DNA of 64,000 nt from Mycteria americana (taxonomy: Eukaryota; Chordata; Aves; Ciconiiformes; Ciconiidae): positions 5,004,828 through 5,068,827 of the forward strand of contig NC_134366.1 of assembly GCF_035582795.1 (NCBI RefSeq). Direction: 5' to 3'. The position numbers and the translations under genes are program-made. Below the pieces are notes generated by a model that searched no databases, had not been told where the DNA came from, and was given only the letters and a program-made list of their open reading frames with translations. Each line of letters starts with the position of its first letter. Position 1 is the first letter of the stretch. This document shows positions 13,645-26,600 of this stretch, one piece after another.

Positions 13645-14573
13645 ATCATCTCAGTACATGCACTTTATTTAATCATGAAAAACGGTATCTGTCACAGATA
13701 GGCACCATATAAATTTCAAACCTAACAGCTCTTCTGTTTTCTTGTAATTATGAAGAAGCAATCCGCAGATCTTATCTATCACTTTGGTGTAAATAAACCC
13801 TAGTGTATAAGTAGTTACAATGGTATAAATGTAGAGATACTGATACAGCTTTCTCTCATCCAGAAAGAAAAAATGAGCTACATCAGTGTCAGGCACTGTT
13901 ACACACCAATTGCACCCAGTATAAGGAATGTGCTAGTATTCTAATTCTGGTAACATAAAACCACAATCCTTACTACAAATTTTATGACACAACAAGAACT
14001 TCGTATACATCAGGCTTTATCTGAAAAGCCCATATGGTTACCAATCTGTTCAAATGGAGACTGCAAAATGAGACTTGCTAATATCAGGTAAACAAGTGAA
14101 TATATATTTCTTGGATGATATTTTTTACTTGCACTGGAGTTTTGTAGGTGAAGAACTAGGCAGTACCGAGAAGGCATGTATAGTGACAGAAATCTGGGTT
14201 CAGCATCTTTCATCAGATGTTTTGAAACAATTGCAGGATACAGAGTGGATCCAGAAACACACCTCAAGGGGACGTTGATAAATTCACTGCTTCATCTGTA
14301 ACCTTGATTTGGTGGTGGAAACTCAGTCTGCTCTCAGAAGCTGTATGTTAAAGGCAGTGACAAGGAATTTACGTAAGTGTTGTTTATAATATAAGCAAAA
14401 TATCTGAAGCACAAGGTGATTGACGTGAAACTCTTCCAGCCTGCACATCAGGTCATTTTTCCTCACTGTAAACTGCACAACTCTTGTTCTATTTCCTGTA
14501 TTGGTGGGAATAGGAATGTGCTAATTCAGTCATTTCCTTTTTGTCTTTACAAATAAAGTGCAGGTCAGGTCAG
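13645..14573 (-). other. MINDY4: Probable MINDY4 3' untranslated region
   Basis: Runs from the stop codon to just past the first convincing minus-strand poly(A) signal. No splice donor or coding match was seen. Short open frames inside it (for example 14010-14267) have no recognisable similarity. The exact cleavage site is inferred. Confidence 0.6.
13664..13669 (-). terminator. MINDY4: Candidate MINDY4 polyadenylation signal
   Basis: On the minus strand the sequence reads gattaaataaagtgcatg, overlapping ATTAAA and AATAAA hexamers. It is followed by a GU-rich tract (gtgcatgtactgagatgatg). It is the first canonical AATAAA downstream of the stop codon, about 905 nt away. Confidence 0.6.
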
Positions 14574-14622
14574 TCACAAGATTGGTTCTGTGCCATTCCA
14601 GTCAATAACAGCTCCTTGCCAC
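14574..14622 (-). CDS. MINDY4: MINDY4 last coding exon and stop codon
   Basis: 49 nt of coding sequence; acceptor ttcatttctag. The first G completes Lys, followed by [15 protein letters not shown] and TGA at 14576-14574. The WNG.(D/E)PIL ending is the MINDY4 C-terminus. Untranslated sequence continues to lower coordinates. Confidence 0.95.
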
Positions 14623-17600
14623 CTAGAAATGAAAACAATTGTTTTACATCCATCAGCTAATCAGGTCATTGGAAAGGTAACCCAACACCCCTCAACCACT
14701 CAGCGAACCTTAGAGAGTTTAGGATGGACTGACTTGGGGTAACTAATCACATCTCCTCAAAGGGAAAGGAAGGGAAGTGAGGTACGTGTTCCCCCTAATT
14801 TTAGGTGCCCAAGTTTGGAGGTCAGTCTCCTTACCCTTCCTCCAGTCTCTTCTATGCAACAGAGAGTCCTCATCAGCAGCTGATTCAGAACACGTACCTT
14901 GGTTTTGCAAAGACTGTAGGGAATCCCCAGTCTCAGTCTGACAATGACCTGAACCAAGACTCAGTGAAACCGGGATGATGGTTTCCAGTGACCTCACTGG
15001 GTTGAAGTGAGTCAACTTACTGTACAGAGTCATTCATTGTACCCTTGTCCATGGCATTTCTCATGTTTGCAAGATCATGGTCCAGGTCTTCTGAGAACTA
15101 AACTATTGCCTTCCCAGTGTCAGGTATTTAGATCTGGTTTGAAAATCTGTCTCAGAGTGCATGTGCACAGTAGTAAGACATTGGTGAGGGGGTGGAGACA
15201 ACAGTAAGTTGCCAGAGTGCCACATTCTTTCTGTCACCGAGGAAAGGATGTGTCAGCAGGGGTATGGCAGCTCAGTCCTTTCATTGAGCAAGTCAATTAA
15301 GTGTAAAACAAAACCAAAAGCTGAATTCATGCAGTATTCAGTGCAAAGTCTCACAGGAAGTGACCATCTGAGGGCTGTTGTGAAATTTCTCCTTCTTCTT
15401 TCATTTTACTGAGAAAATAAAAATTAAAAAATTGCAGAAAGACTGTCCTCATCCCAGGGCTTAGTAGGAATACACAACAGTGATGCTTCACATCTTAAGC
15501 TAAAAGCAGGATATGTTCTAGCTGGGGATATTCGACCTAGTCTGACATTTGCCAGTGTGGAGAGCTGTCTCTGCCAGAGGTTCAGAGTATCACCTTACCC
15601 CCAGAACAACCAAATGCAAGTGGGAAGTGCAGTCACCACCCTCTGTCCCCATTGGATTTTTCCGGTAATGTCATCAAATCATCCTTTATCTTTGCGTACA
15701 ATCCTCCCAAGGCACCACCTTCTACCTCACCAGGGTGATTAAAGCTTTGAGAGGGATCCACAAAGACCCCGCAGAGGCCAAAAGACACTGAATGAAATCT
15801 GCTCTGACACTACACTGTACTCTGTGAAAATACTAACATGTGCTGATACCATTTTTGCTGTTATGGCTTAAGACGTTGCTAATCGCTATGCAGTGAGGAA
15901 CTGGCCTTTTTTAAAACAGGCTTTCAATAAAGAGCTTAAACAGAAGATGATATTCTGAAGCAGGACTTAAGGTAACGTTCACAACAAGGCTTATTTCCTG
16001 TGTTTATTTTCAAACCATTTTTCTTGAGCTGTTTGTAGATTGAAAATCAATCCTTGGCTGTTTGCTCCTATGTGGACAGCTTCAAAACTTTTTTTCACAT
16101 ATTGAATCTGCACAAGAAAAGGTGTCAAATAGTGAGGAACCTCACTCACAGGTGCTGAACAAGTCTTTTCTTTACAGACAGAAAAAAACCTGTCTGGACA
16201 ATGCAGTGTGATCATTTCCCCAAACTATCCTGCCACAATGTTATTCAAATGGAACCCAGATTCTAGCTGCTGATTCAATTATAATTTATCAGATTAGGAA
16301 TATGAAAACTAAATTTGACCCATCTGCTTCAACTACAACCTCACCCAAGGGTCATGGAGTTAATGGGATTCCAAGAGGAACTGGTTCAGGCCCTGAACAA
16401 TGCTCAGTCTGGAATAACATTCAGAATATCTCCTGTACTAATCATTTGGTATTGTTTTAGAGCACACCAATAATTCAGGATGAAATGCCCATGCTTTCCT
16501 CTCCTCTTATCCACTAAATTTCCACTGGATGTCTCACCTTAAAGCCAAACAGATGAACTAATGTATCATACAGCCCCACTACCACAGAGGAAAGCCGATG
16601 TTAGAGAGTTAACAAAATATACCGCTGAATTCCAATTATAATATCAGATCAAAGTTTTATTTCCCTCAGGCAGAGCTAACAGATGTTATTTCCGTCAGTG
16701 CAGAGAGACGCTGAGGATCATGACTGTGATATAAGAGTATTCTTCAGGGAAGAATGTGATAAGACGTCTGCACGGCATCTCCCAAACAACCCAGGGATGC
16801 ACATTCCAGACATCTCTTGGTCAGAATCTGACTGCTTCTACAGACGTACACAATAAAAGTATATGTACTTGCACTGACTCTTTGGTTGGGAGCCCACAGG
16901 CTAAAGCAATACCTGTTGGTGACTAGTCATTCCAGCCATCAGAAGTGTTACCTGCTTTAAACTCAAATCTCGCTCTTCTGACATTTTATAGAATAGGGAC
17001 TAAAAACATGAGCCGCCTCCTCCTGCAGAAGCAAAACAACCCTTCTCCTCTGATAATAATAATAGTGAAAAAAACCTAAATACAGAAACAGGCTATTACA
17101 TATGCATTTTTCCCTTTGGGAGAGGATAAGAGAACAAACAGCAGACAGATGTTAGGCATAATGCACTACAGGACAATAGTGTTCAGCTATTGGGGTAAAC
17201 AGTGGGTAAGGCTTTTCATGGATTAAAACTGAGTCATGTGAATGAAAGGAAAAACCCCAATCAACATTTGGAAACAACAATTAATCTTCTCAGTTCTGAT
17301 TGTTCAGACTGTAAAATTCTCCACACTGCCTGAGAAATTATCCTGGATTTTTTGATGAGAAAGGTTTGATAAGGAGCTTCATCATGAATGCTTGGTCAAA
17401 ATAAGTAACAGCTCTTTGCTTGCTTGCTTGCTTTACTAAAAATTATTTTAGGACTGTTTGCCATGGTTGTATGATAGAAAACATTTCTTTTTTATCTCCC
17501 AATTTGTTAAAATATTGGTTTGTTTGGTTTGTTTTTACTTCTCCTTATATACTGTTTCATAGCTGGAAGAAAAAGTTCTTAAAACAAAAAGGAAAAATAT

Positions 17601-20600
17601 AATATGAATAACCTTTACCAGCAAAGCCATGCTTAAATAAATACACTCAAAGCAAATGGATAATACTAAAAACAAGAAGCCAGAGTGATCAGGGTAAATC
17701 AGACGGTCCTGAGAATGGTACAAACAAAATAAATTGACACTGGAATTTGCTGGTAATTTACTTCTCCAGTAGATTAAAGCAGGGAATTTAAAATAAACAA
17801 ACATCACCATTACAAAAACTGTATAACTTTGATACAATGCCAGGAATGGAAGATGTTCTAAGAGCAACTTTAAGTAGTTGCATGCATTATTCACCATCAC
17901 TGTGTGGGTTTCTGAGGCTATATATTATTTATTTTAGTTTGTAGTCATGCTTATGTGTCACTGGAACAGAGGAATCAATACAATCTATATGTGCAGAGAG
18001 CCCGGACTAATGTCACTGCTGTCATGTTACAGGATGCCTCTTCTACTTTTCTGTAACTTTATAATGGCAGCTCTGCATGAACACACTGTTTGGCAACCAT
18101 TGTCCTTTTTTTTTTTTTTTTTGGTGTTTTTTTACAGCACAAATTGTGGCAAGGAGAGGAGGGAAATTACAAGAGAAATCTGAAGCTGCTTGGCTTGCTG
18201 ATTTAACAAATGTTACGGTCTTTGACAATGAGGCTTTTACTTGCTCCAAAGATATTCAGATAGCAGCTTTCAAAGTCATGCTGATGGAGCTGATATAAAG
18301 CTCATTTTTCTACCCAGTTAAATTTCTCCATTTTGCTTCTTTAATGTCTCACTAAACTGAAAATGTTCTCATTAACTTCATGACTTGGATAAATTGCTTA
18401 AAAGTCCACCATTTAACATCATATAGACCTCAAAATGGCCATGAAAATCCTAACATGACAGGAATTAGGCTTATATTTAAGGAGAGAATATAACCTAAGA
18501 ACTGTCAAGAATGACTTCGCAAAACATGGTGTTTTGTGATCTTGAGAAACTCTGTGCTGCCCATAGACACATGGAAAGTTTGAGAAAACAGACCATTGAG
18601 CACAGGGCTTCATGCATAGAGAATGGTACCCAAGTCCCCCAGTGCAATTATGTTTTTTAGAAAAGACTGATGAATATGGAAGACATTTTCTCCTTTTCTC
18701 ATTATACCTCTACAATAGGAATCGATCACTTTTGGGAATCTAAATTTAGATCTATTGAAATCAAGTTGTACTCTCCAACTGAATTTGGCTCAGTCAGTTC
18801 TTGGTGATGTAACGAAGGTTCCTCTAAGAATGAAGTGAACGTCTTAGCCAGTTTGATGTTAACTGCAATAACACACAATCAAATGTGTAATACATATTAC
18901 CACAGCCCGGCCTATTCAGATCTTTTCCGACTTTTAAGCAGTAATTTTGCAAGATTACTTGCTGCAATATTTTTTACCACATTCCAGCCTTACATATATT
19001 ATTTATATCAATAACTAAATATATCTGTATGAAAAACTGTAGTTTTACTTACTTTGTCCTAATACAGTGCTCAAGTGGAGGAGTAAGATCATTTTCTTTA
19101 TCTTCAGCACACATCTGAGTTGTGTCTGCAGAGACATACCAGATATTATTAGTGACTGGAATATATCTCTATTCATATAGAATGCTGCAGTACCTTCTAG
19201 GAACTCCACCCGTGGAAGTGATGGACTACCACTCACACTGTAAATCTCCTAGCGCACAAAAGGCACGTATCTACTTTGGATTTCAATACCCTGGAAGGTG
19301 AGCACCGCTGGCACTTTACCATCGCATGCCCTTGTTCACACCATCTGAACAGAGTGGCCGCAGGCAGGGCCAGGAATGCTCGGAGTAGATACCACAACTA
19401 TGGCTCTTTGCAAATAGCATGGGCTTTATAGCTGATCTTATAGTGGACAGTCTGTCACTCACTGCTTTGTCATCTCTTGAACCCTTTCAGCTAGTGAACT
19501 GCCTGTTCATGTGATGGCAGGCTAAAGGCTGAAAGGGGGTGACTGAATACAAACACTGTCGGGAATGATCCCCAGATTGTGCCCAGTATTAGTTGTCCTG
19601 GGCCAGAAACTTCCCCAGAATTGTGCTGACTACCCTAACAGTGAGGATGATCGTGGGACAGTGTTCAGATTCATGCCCTGACCCAGGCTGGTTTACTAAT
19701 ATAAAGATGGTTTCAAGGAAAAACACGGATTAGAAGGTGAAAGAATATGCTGGAGGGCTGTCATGAGTTTTTTTATTTTGCAATTGATGTCATAATTACT
19801 AAGAGAGCAATTTTCATTACTCAGATACTAAGGACAGTGGTAGTCCTACAATTGAATAGAAAACCCCAAGTCCAGTACAAACCAGGTTAAGATTGTTTCA
19901 CCCTGGAAAAGAAGATCACCCCTTGACTGTTGAGAAAGCAATGCACAGACGGGAGAAGATGATGTTGTGTTGGATACAAGAGAGCTACCACAGGCTACGA
20001 GCATTCCTTCGGGACGGAGAGGCAATTGCACTGTTCTGGGGAAAACAGAGAGGTCAGTGTCTCAGACACTGGATCTGTCAACAGTGAAAGTAGTCGCTGA
20101 ACTTCCCAGAGAGAAAACATCCTGCGACCAGCTTGGATGTCAGTCTGCTCAGCTGTTTCCTGTTTTGGAGTAAAACATTTTAAACTGCAGCAGATTAGGG
20201 TTTTTTCTTTTTCTTCTTTTCTGTCCATCATCCAGCCAACGGGTAGGTTGCGAGCAACAAACGATGCCAAGACAGAGTGTAGGATATGGGTCTGCTTCAG
20301 CGAGACTGATGTAGACAGGATGGGAGGCAATTGCTTTTACAGTCACAGCTGCCAGTCTTAGATATATCTGGCTTCCTCATGTCATAGAGAGAACCTGTGT
20401 CTCCCTTGCCTGTTGTCTTGTTGGTATAAATACATGCAGAAAACTCTGACTGTAAGGGCTGGAGTAGTAGGAAATAGACAATATTTTAAAGTACATAAAT
20501 TACTAGATCCTCAGGAACTTAGAGGTACGCAGGAATCTTTTAAGTTTCAAAGGGCCCCTTTTATCCTAATATTGGAGAGTCTGTAATGGTTTGTTAGAGG

Positions 20601-23600
20601 TCTCCAATAGTATTTAGATCCCTCTAAGAATTCTTAATTCCTGATATTGATGTTCTGGATCTTCTTATAGTAAGAAGCAACAACCACTGTCCTGACCATA
20701 GTACTGGTAGCAGGATAAGCACATGGCACAGATGCCTTTCCCAGTCATTGCCAACTTGCTGAATTTTGTCATTGTTAGACTTGAGTTCTTCCAACCAGGA
20801 GGTCTGAATGGAGGTTTTTCATACAAAGGAATAGGAAAAAAAAGTGTCACTAAAGGTATATCTTACAGGAGCAGGCAAGGAACATTTAGCTAAGTTAATT
20901 AACTAACAAATTGTGTTAAAGTGTTTCATATAACTCATTTGGAGCAAGGCACATCGACATTACGCTCTTCCATTGAGGGCCACAAAAACAACCAGAGGGC
21001 TGGAGCACCTCTCCTATGAGGAAAGGCTGAGAGAGTTGGGGTTGTTCAGCCTGGAGAAGAGAAGCCCCTGGGGAGACCTTATTGCAGCCTTTCAGTCCTT
21101 AAAAGGGGCTTATACGAAAGATGGGGACAAACTTTTTGGCAGGGCCTGTTGCAATAGGACAAGGGGTAATGGTCTGAAACTAAAAGAGGGGAGATTCAGA
21201 TTAGATACAAGGAAGAAATTTTTTATGCTGAGGGTGGTGAAACACTGGCACAGGTTGCCCAGAGAGGTGGTAGATGCCCCATCCCTGGAAACATTCAAGG
21301 TCAGGTTGGACTTGGCTCTGAGCAACCTGATCTAGTTGAAGATGTCCCTGCTCATTGCAGCGGGGTTGGACCAGATGACCTTTAAAGGTCCCTTGCAACC
21401 CAAACTATTCTATGATCGCTTATATCTTCACTTATATTCTAAGCTAAGGGTAGTGAGAAACTGAGTGCCAGCACAGTTACAGACAAACTTGCTCTTCAGG
21501 AGATATGATGAGTACAGATTCAGAAGAGTGAAATCTAAACAGATAAAAAGCAATACTGCTCATAATTTAAATGGCAACCTTAGGAAGTGATGTTTTATTA
21601 ATCACCTTTCCAGCAGACTTTTGCACATTGGAACAATCTCATCTTAACTGGGGGAAAAAACTGTTCTGAAGGAAAGTGTCATAATCAATATACCAGCTTT
21701 CCCTAGAAGCTGTCTCCAGTATCTGAACTTCTAATTTCACTGTTTGTGCTATCTTCTGTAGGATCTGCAAAGGGGCGGAGGATGGTGTCTATGGCTCTGG
21801 AAGAATCTTCTGAGAAATTCAGTTATAGTCTTCTTAGCAATTATTCAGCTGCTTTTTGAAAACACCTTTAAAAGGATACTGAGTTGAAGGTATGCACCAA
21901 TGAGATATAAGAATGATTTATTAAGGCAGATTGTACAAAAATTCCCTATATCTTCACTTGGAGACAACATATTGTAAATGTTAACATAGGTAGGCGTTAA
22001 CTGTATATACTAGAAAGGAGGAGCAGTATCTCTCTGAGCAGTACAACACACTCTTTCATACAAGTACTCTCTGTGACACATAACAAAAGTCCCAGAATCT
22101 CCACTCAGTCCCTAAACAGCTGAAAAAAGATGAGCAAAATGCAGAGGGTTATTAATTTAGATGCACTGGCTTGTTTTCTTTCTCTGCCTATCAGAAATTT
22201 CTACCCCAATGGAAAGGATTAAAGAACATTCGTCTATTTAGGATAGTTTGTTGAACTCACTAGCAGGCATTGCCTGCTTTTAGGAAGGAACTTCATATTC
22301 CTTGTCTACATTTTGGCAAATGGTTATGAGTAGGAGAAGCAGGGTAAATTCTCAATATAAAATGGCAATTGCCATTACCCCCAACATGTAATTCTACTTT
22401 TTCTTTCTGGCTTTTTTGCCTTCCTTTCCCAGTATAATTTCTTCAAGATTTCCTGTAATGTGACCTTGATTGTAATCTTCCTAATTATAAACAAGATTCC
22501 CATTTCAAGGAATTCACCTTCTTGCTAGTGAAAAGCAAACAACTTCACTAACCAGCACCAGTGAGATGTGGCTGCGCAGCACGCAGGACCTCATGTTGTA
22601 TTTCTAGGCAAACTGCCTAACCATCATAGCTTGCTGATATTTCCACAATGGAAATACCAGTAATACTTAACATTCTGATATTTCCATCTGGTATCGTATT
22701 CATGGTTTAGATGTATGATCAATGTTACCTTTTGGATGTAAAGTAATTTCAGTTTTTCTCCAGACCTAACATAGTATTACTGTACAGTCAGAACTAGGAT
22801 AGTGTTTCCCTGGAATGATGAAATTATTTGCATTTTACAACCTTTTGCAGAATTTCACAGATAACAAAATATTTACTAGGACACATCCCTAGAAGAGGCT
22901 ATAGCCACAACAGAAAGATATCTCCTTCTCAATCCAAGTTTAGTCTTTGAGGAGAAATATACAGATATGCCATGACAGGTTGAACAGTATAGAAAAAAAT
23001 TTATACAAGCTTTGAGAACTTTGTCATCCAGGGATCTCAGAGTGCTTGGTAGCTCTGGATTTTGGAAATGTTCCTGATTTATTAATGATGAAAAGATAGA
23101 TAAGGACACCTGTTTTGGACCATATGTTACATGGTACAACAAAATAGAAAAAAATGTGTCTCATTCTCTCTAGTCTTACGCCGAAGTATATCATCTGTGT
23201 CACTTATAAAGAATCTTTTATCTGGGACAGAGTGTGGGAACCAGTTGGCAACTATAGTCCAGTAAAGGTTAAGCATTTTTTTGAGATTATATATAATGTG
23301 ATCACTACAATAGAATGACAGGGATTTTAATTAAAATAAGAGGATAAATAGCAGGCAGAAAGACGATTGAATTCACTACTAAATCTTGTGAGATGCTAAA
23401 GCCCACAGCACTCCCATACAAACAGCTTTGCCACATGGACTCAATTAGAACATACAACACCCGTGTATAACTCATCCTGTCCAAGAGCCAGACTATAGGT
23501 GCAAACAAGGAATACAGATAGCTTATTTTTAAAGTGTGGACTACAATAGAGTGGCTCCTTAAGATTGAGAAGGAATTTGATTAGATTGTATAAATATATC

Positions 23601-26600
23601 GAAGGAAAGAAAACAAAAGATAAGTAGGATATTATTAGCAAATAGGAATTCAGTGGTCAAGAATATCTTAATATGGCAATAAGTAAGAGCTTTCTAAGCG
23701 TCAGGATACTTCTTGTCCAAATGCTTTCCAGCTGGAGAAAAATGTAATTACTATAAAAGCAGCTGCATAATTTGGCATGGTTTCCTGAAAGAATGAGCGT
23801 AACAAGTTGGAAGATCTTTTGCATGCTTGTGTTTCCAGGTATGCTTACAAGCAGGTAAGAGACTAGACTTTGTTACAGATTACTGCCATCTTCTGAAGTA
23901 GCTGGTTTTGGAGGCAAGGATTTTATCCTTCCTCACCCTCTCTGTTCGTTTTACTACAGGCATGTAGGGTTGAAGAACAGGAGATTTGAACTTTCTGCCT
24001 GTAGAAATGATGTGAGAAGATGTGAAGGAGAATGGCAGTAGTTAAATATGGTTTATAGTCCTGAGAGTATGAATAGGCCAGATCACAGTCTGTTCCTTGG
24101 AAATCAGTGTCACTGGCAGATTTACCAGTCTGTATAAAGTAGCACATGCTCACTTTTAACCCTTTCAAGAGCTTATCCAATTAATCACCAAACTAATTAT
24201 GGAAATTAGGAAACAGGCACACAAATAATCTTTAATGCCTGAGACCATCATTGTATGTATTATTGTTTTCTTCTTTCTGATGAGATGCTGTTGCCACCAC
24301 CAGAGATGAAATGCAGGTTACTGAGTTGTACATACCAACTGTTAACCGTATTTCTTCTTCCTGGTTGGCCAAGCCATCATAATAATATAGATCAAATCTC
24401 CGTTCTGTTTTCCAGTCACCTAGTAAATCTTTTTCCAAACAAAAAAGCACACTGAAGTGGCTTTCACTGCATACCAACCAAATCGGGTATTTAGGGGTCT
24501 TCAAGTAACCACCAACCTAAAAGAAAGATACAAAACATTAAAACATCACAGGGGGCAGGGGAAGAAACAATTCATTGTGGAAAATATGAGATATATAAGA
24601 TCACTTATTTATTATAGTCTATTAACATTAATGAAGGCTCATTATATACTGCTGATGAAGCAGACCAGGATAGCTCCAGTAAATCATGGAACATATAAAG
24701 CAAGTATGTGGCCTGGAGCTACAGGCAGGTAATGAAATCCAGCTGTAATATCCTTACAGCAAAAAGATCATGTCCCAGATGATCAGAACCAAAAGGAACC
24801 CTGTTCTCTGCAATAGCTATAAAACCACAGTGAGTTTAGGTCAGGAATACTACACAAGATCTATGGGAGACCGTGCTTTTATGCAACAGTAGCTGAAAGC
24901 CAGGCAAGAGACTTCATCGGATCTCAGATGACATGAGACGCCCCTGTGTGGACAACTAAACTGAGCCCAAAATCTTTTCTTGGATTAAAAGTATAAAATA
25001 TTCCCTTCATTTTAGCATCTTCTTCTAGCTTCACAGGCCAGATAGGTAAAATAATTTCAGGTACTAGAAGAAAGCAATAACAAAAGCATTTGTTTTGATT
25101 CATTATTCTTATAAATGAAATATTCTTAGCTGAAAAAAACCAATTATTTCTTTACCAGATGACTTTTCTAAGCCTTTACCCTCCTTTTGAATGTTTGAAA
25201 GTATACTTATTTATCAATATCCTAAATATTCTGTATGAAATTGGATATAATGGATTTTCATACTCATTACTGATTTGAAGTATTATTCTTAGATCTACCA
25301 GCTATTTAAAATGTGGGCTACTACAGCACTTCTTTGGATTTGTGAGTAATTGCTTTTATCTATATATGTATCCATTTATCAGTTTAATCAGTTTTTTCTG
25401 CTGCTTTACTCCATAGTTTTTAAGGTTCAAGTCCAGCAAAGGATTGAGGCTAGTTTTATGTATATTTAGGTTCATATCTATTATTTCTCATGGAATTTAT
25501 GCTTTAAGGCAGAAATGTATATGCTTTAATACCAGGGGGAGTGTATCTATGGATTTGAAACTTAATATATGCTGATATAAAATGAATCATGGAAGTTTCC
25601 TGCATGCTCTGAGGTCAGTGAATATCTTCTAGTATTTTCTTCACCTCATACTAATGTGTTCTGAGACAGATATCATCCTCCTATTGCATGCTGCTGCTTT
25701 AGAGCAGCAGTATCAGTTAATGATTTTAGCCCCTTCAGTAGTAAATAATAGAGTAAAAATAGTGATTAGATTGCTTAATGTAGCAAAGAAACCTTATTTC
25801 TTCCAGCTGGGATTTTAATATTCAGCTACAGCAGATATCTGTTATTAGCTATATTCCTGTCATTGAAAGCTGTATTCTAATTTCAAAATAATACTGCTTT
25901 TTCCCCCACTGAATTGTTGGTTTTTTTTCTATCTTTGATAAATTGCTCAGGGAAACTAAAAACAAAAATAAAACTTCTTGCTTTCAGTGGAATGTTTCTA
26001 ACTACTTCCCTGCTTATTATTCTTACAGTAGACAGATTCACTACCGTGCAGGATGCTGTGTGTTATATTATAAATAAATATAACAATCTTTATTTTACGC
26101 CCAAGTTTATGTATGCTTTGCTAAACAAATGTCGCACTGCTGGTATACTACCAATCTGCAAAACAAGGAATAGCAGGCAAGTCTGCAAATATATGTGCAC
26201 AGAAATATAAGATCAGTTTCTGTCTCCGTAATACAGACACACAGATCAAAGAAACTTTGCTAGTTCAGAGGCTCAGGAAGTTTTGAAGAAGTTTGCATAG
26301 TAATATGGAAAATTATATAATCTACAGAAATCATCTCTGCCTGTTGCTACCTTTACTGCTATGGGATTTAAATCATGCTTGAGCATCATATGCAGTGCGT
26401 GCTAGTGGAAACTGGAGGACTTTTAACATAAAAATTCTCATACATATTTTCTAGATATAGATTCATAGATACAGCTTCTACATTACAGCCCTCAGTTCTT
26501 CACCTTGGGCACGCAGGTGCAAATGTCATCCAATATACTGCTAAAAGGCAGAAGCCAACATATATGCTGTTGTAATTAAAAGTCTAAACAGCATCCTAAG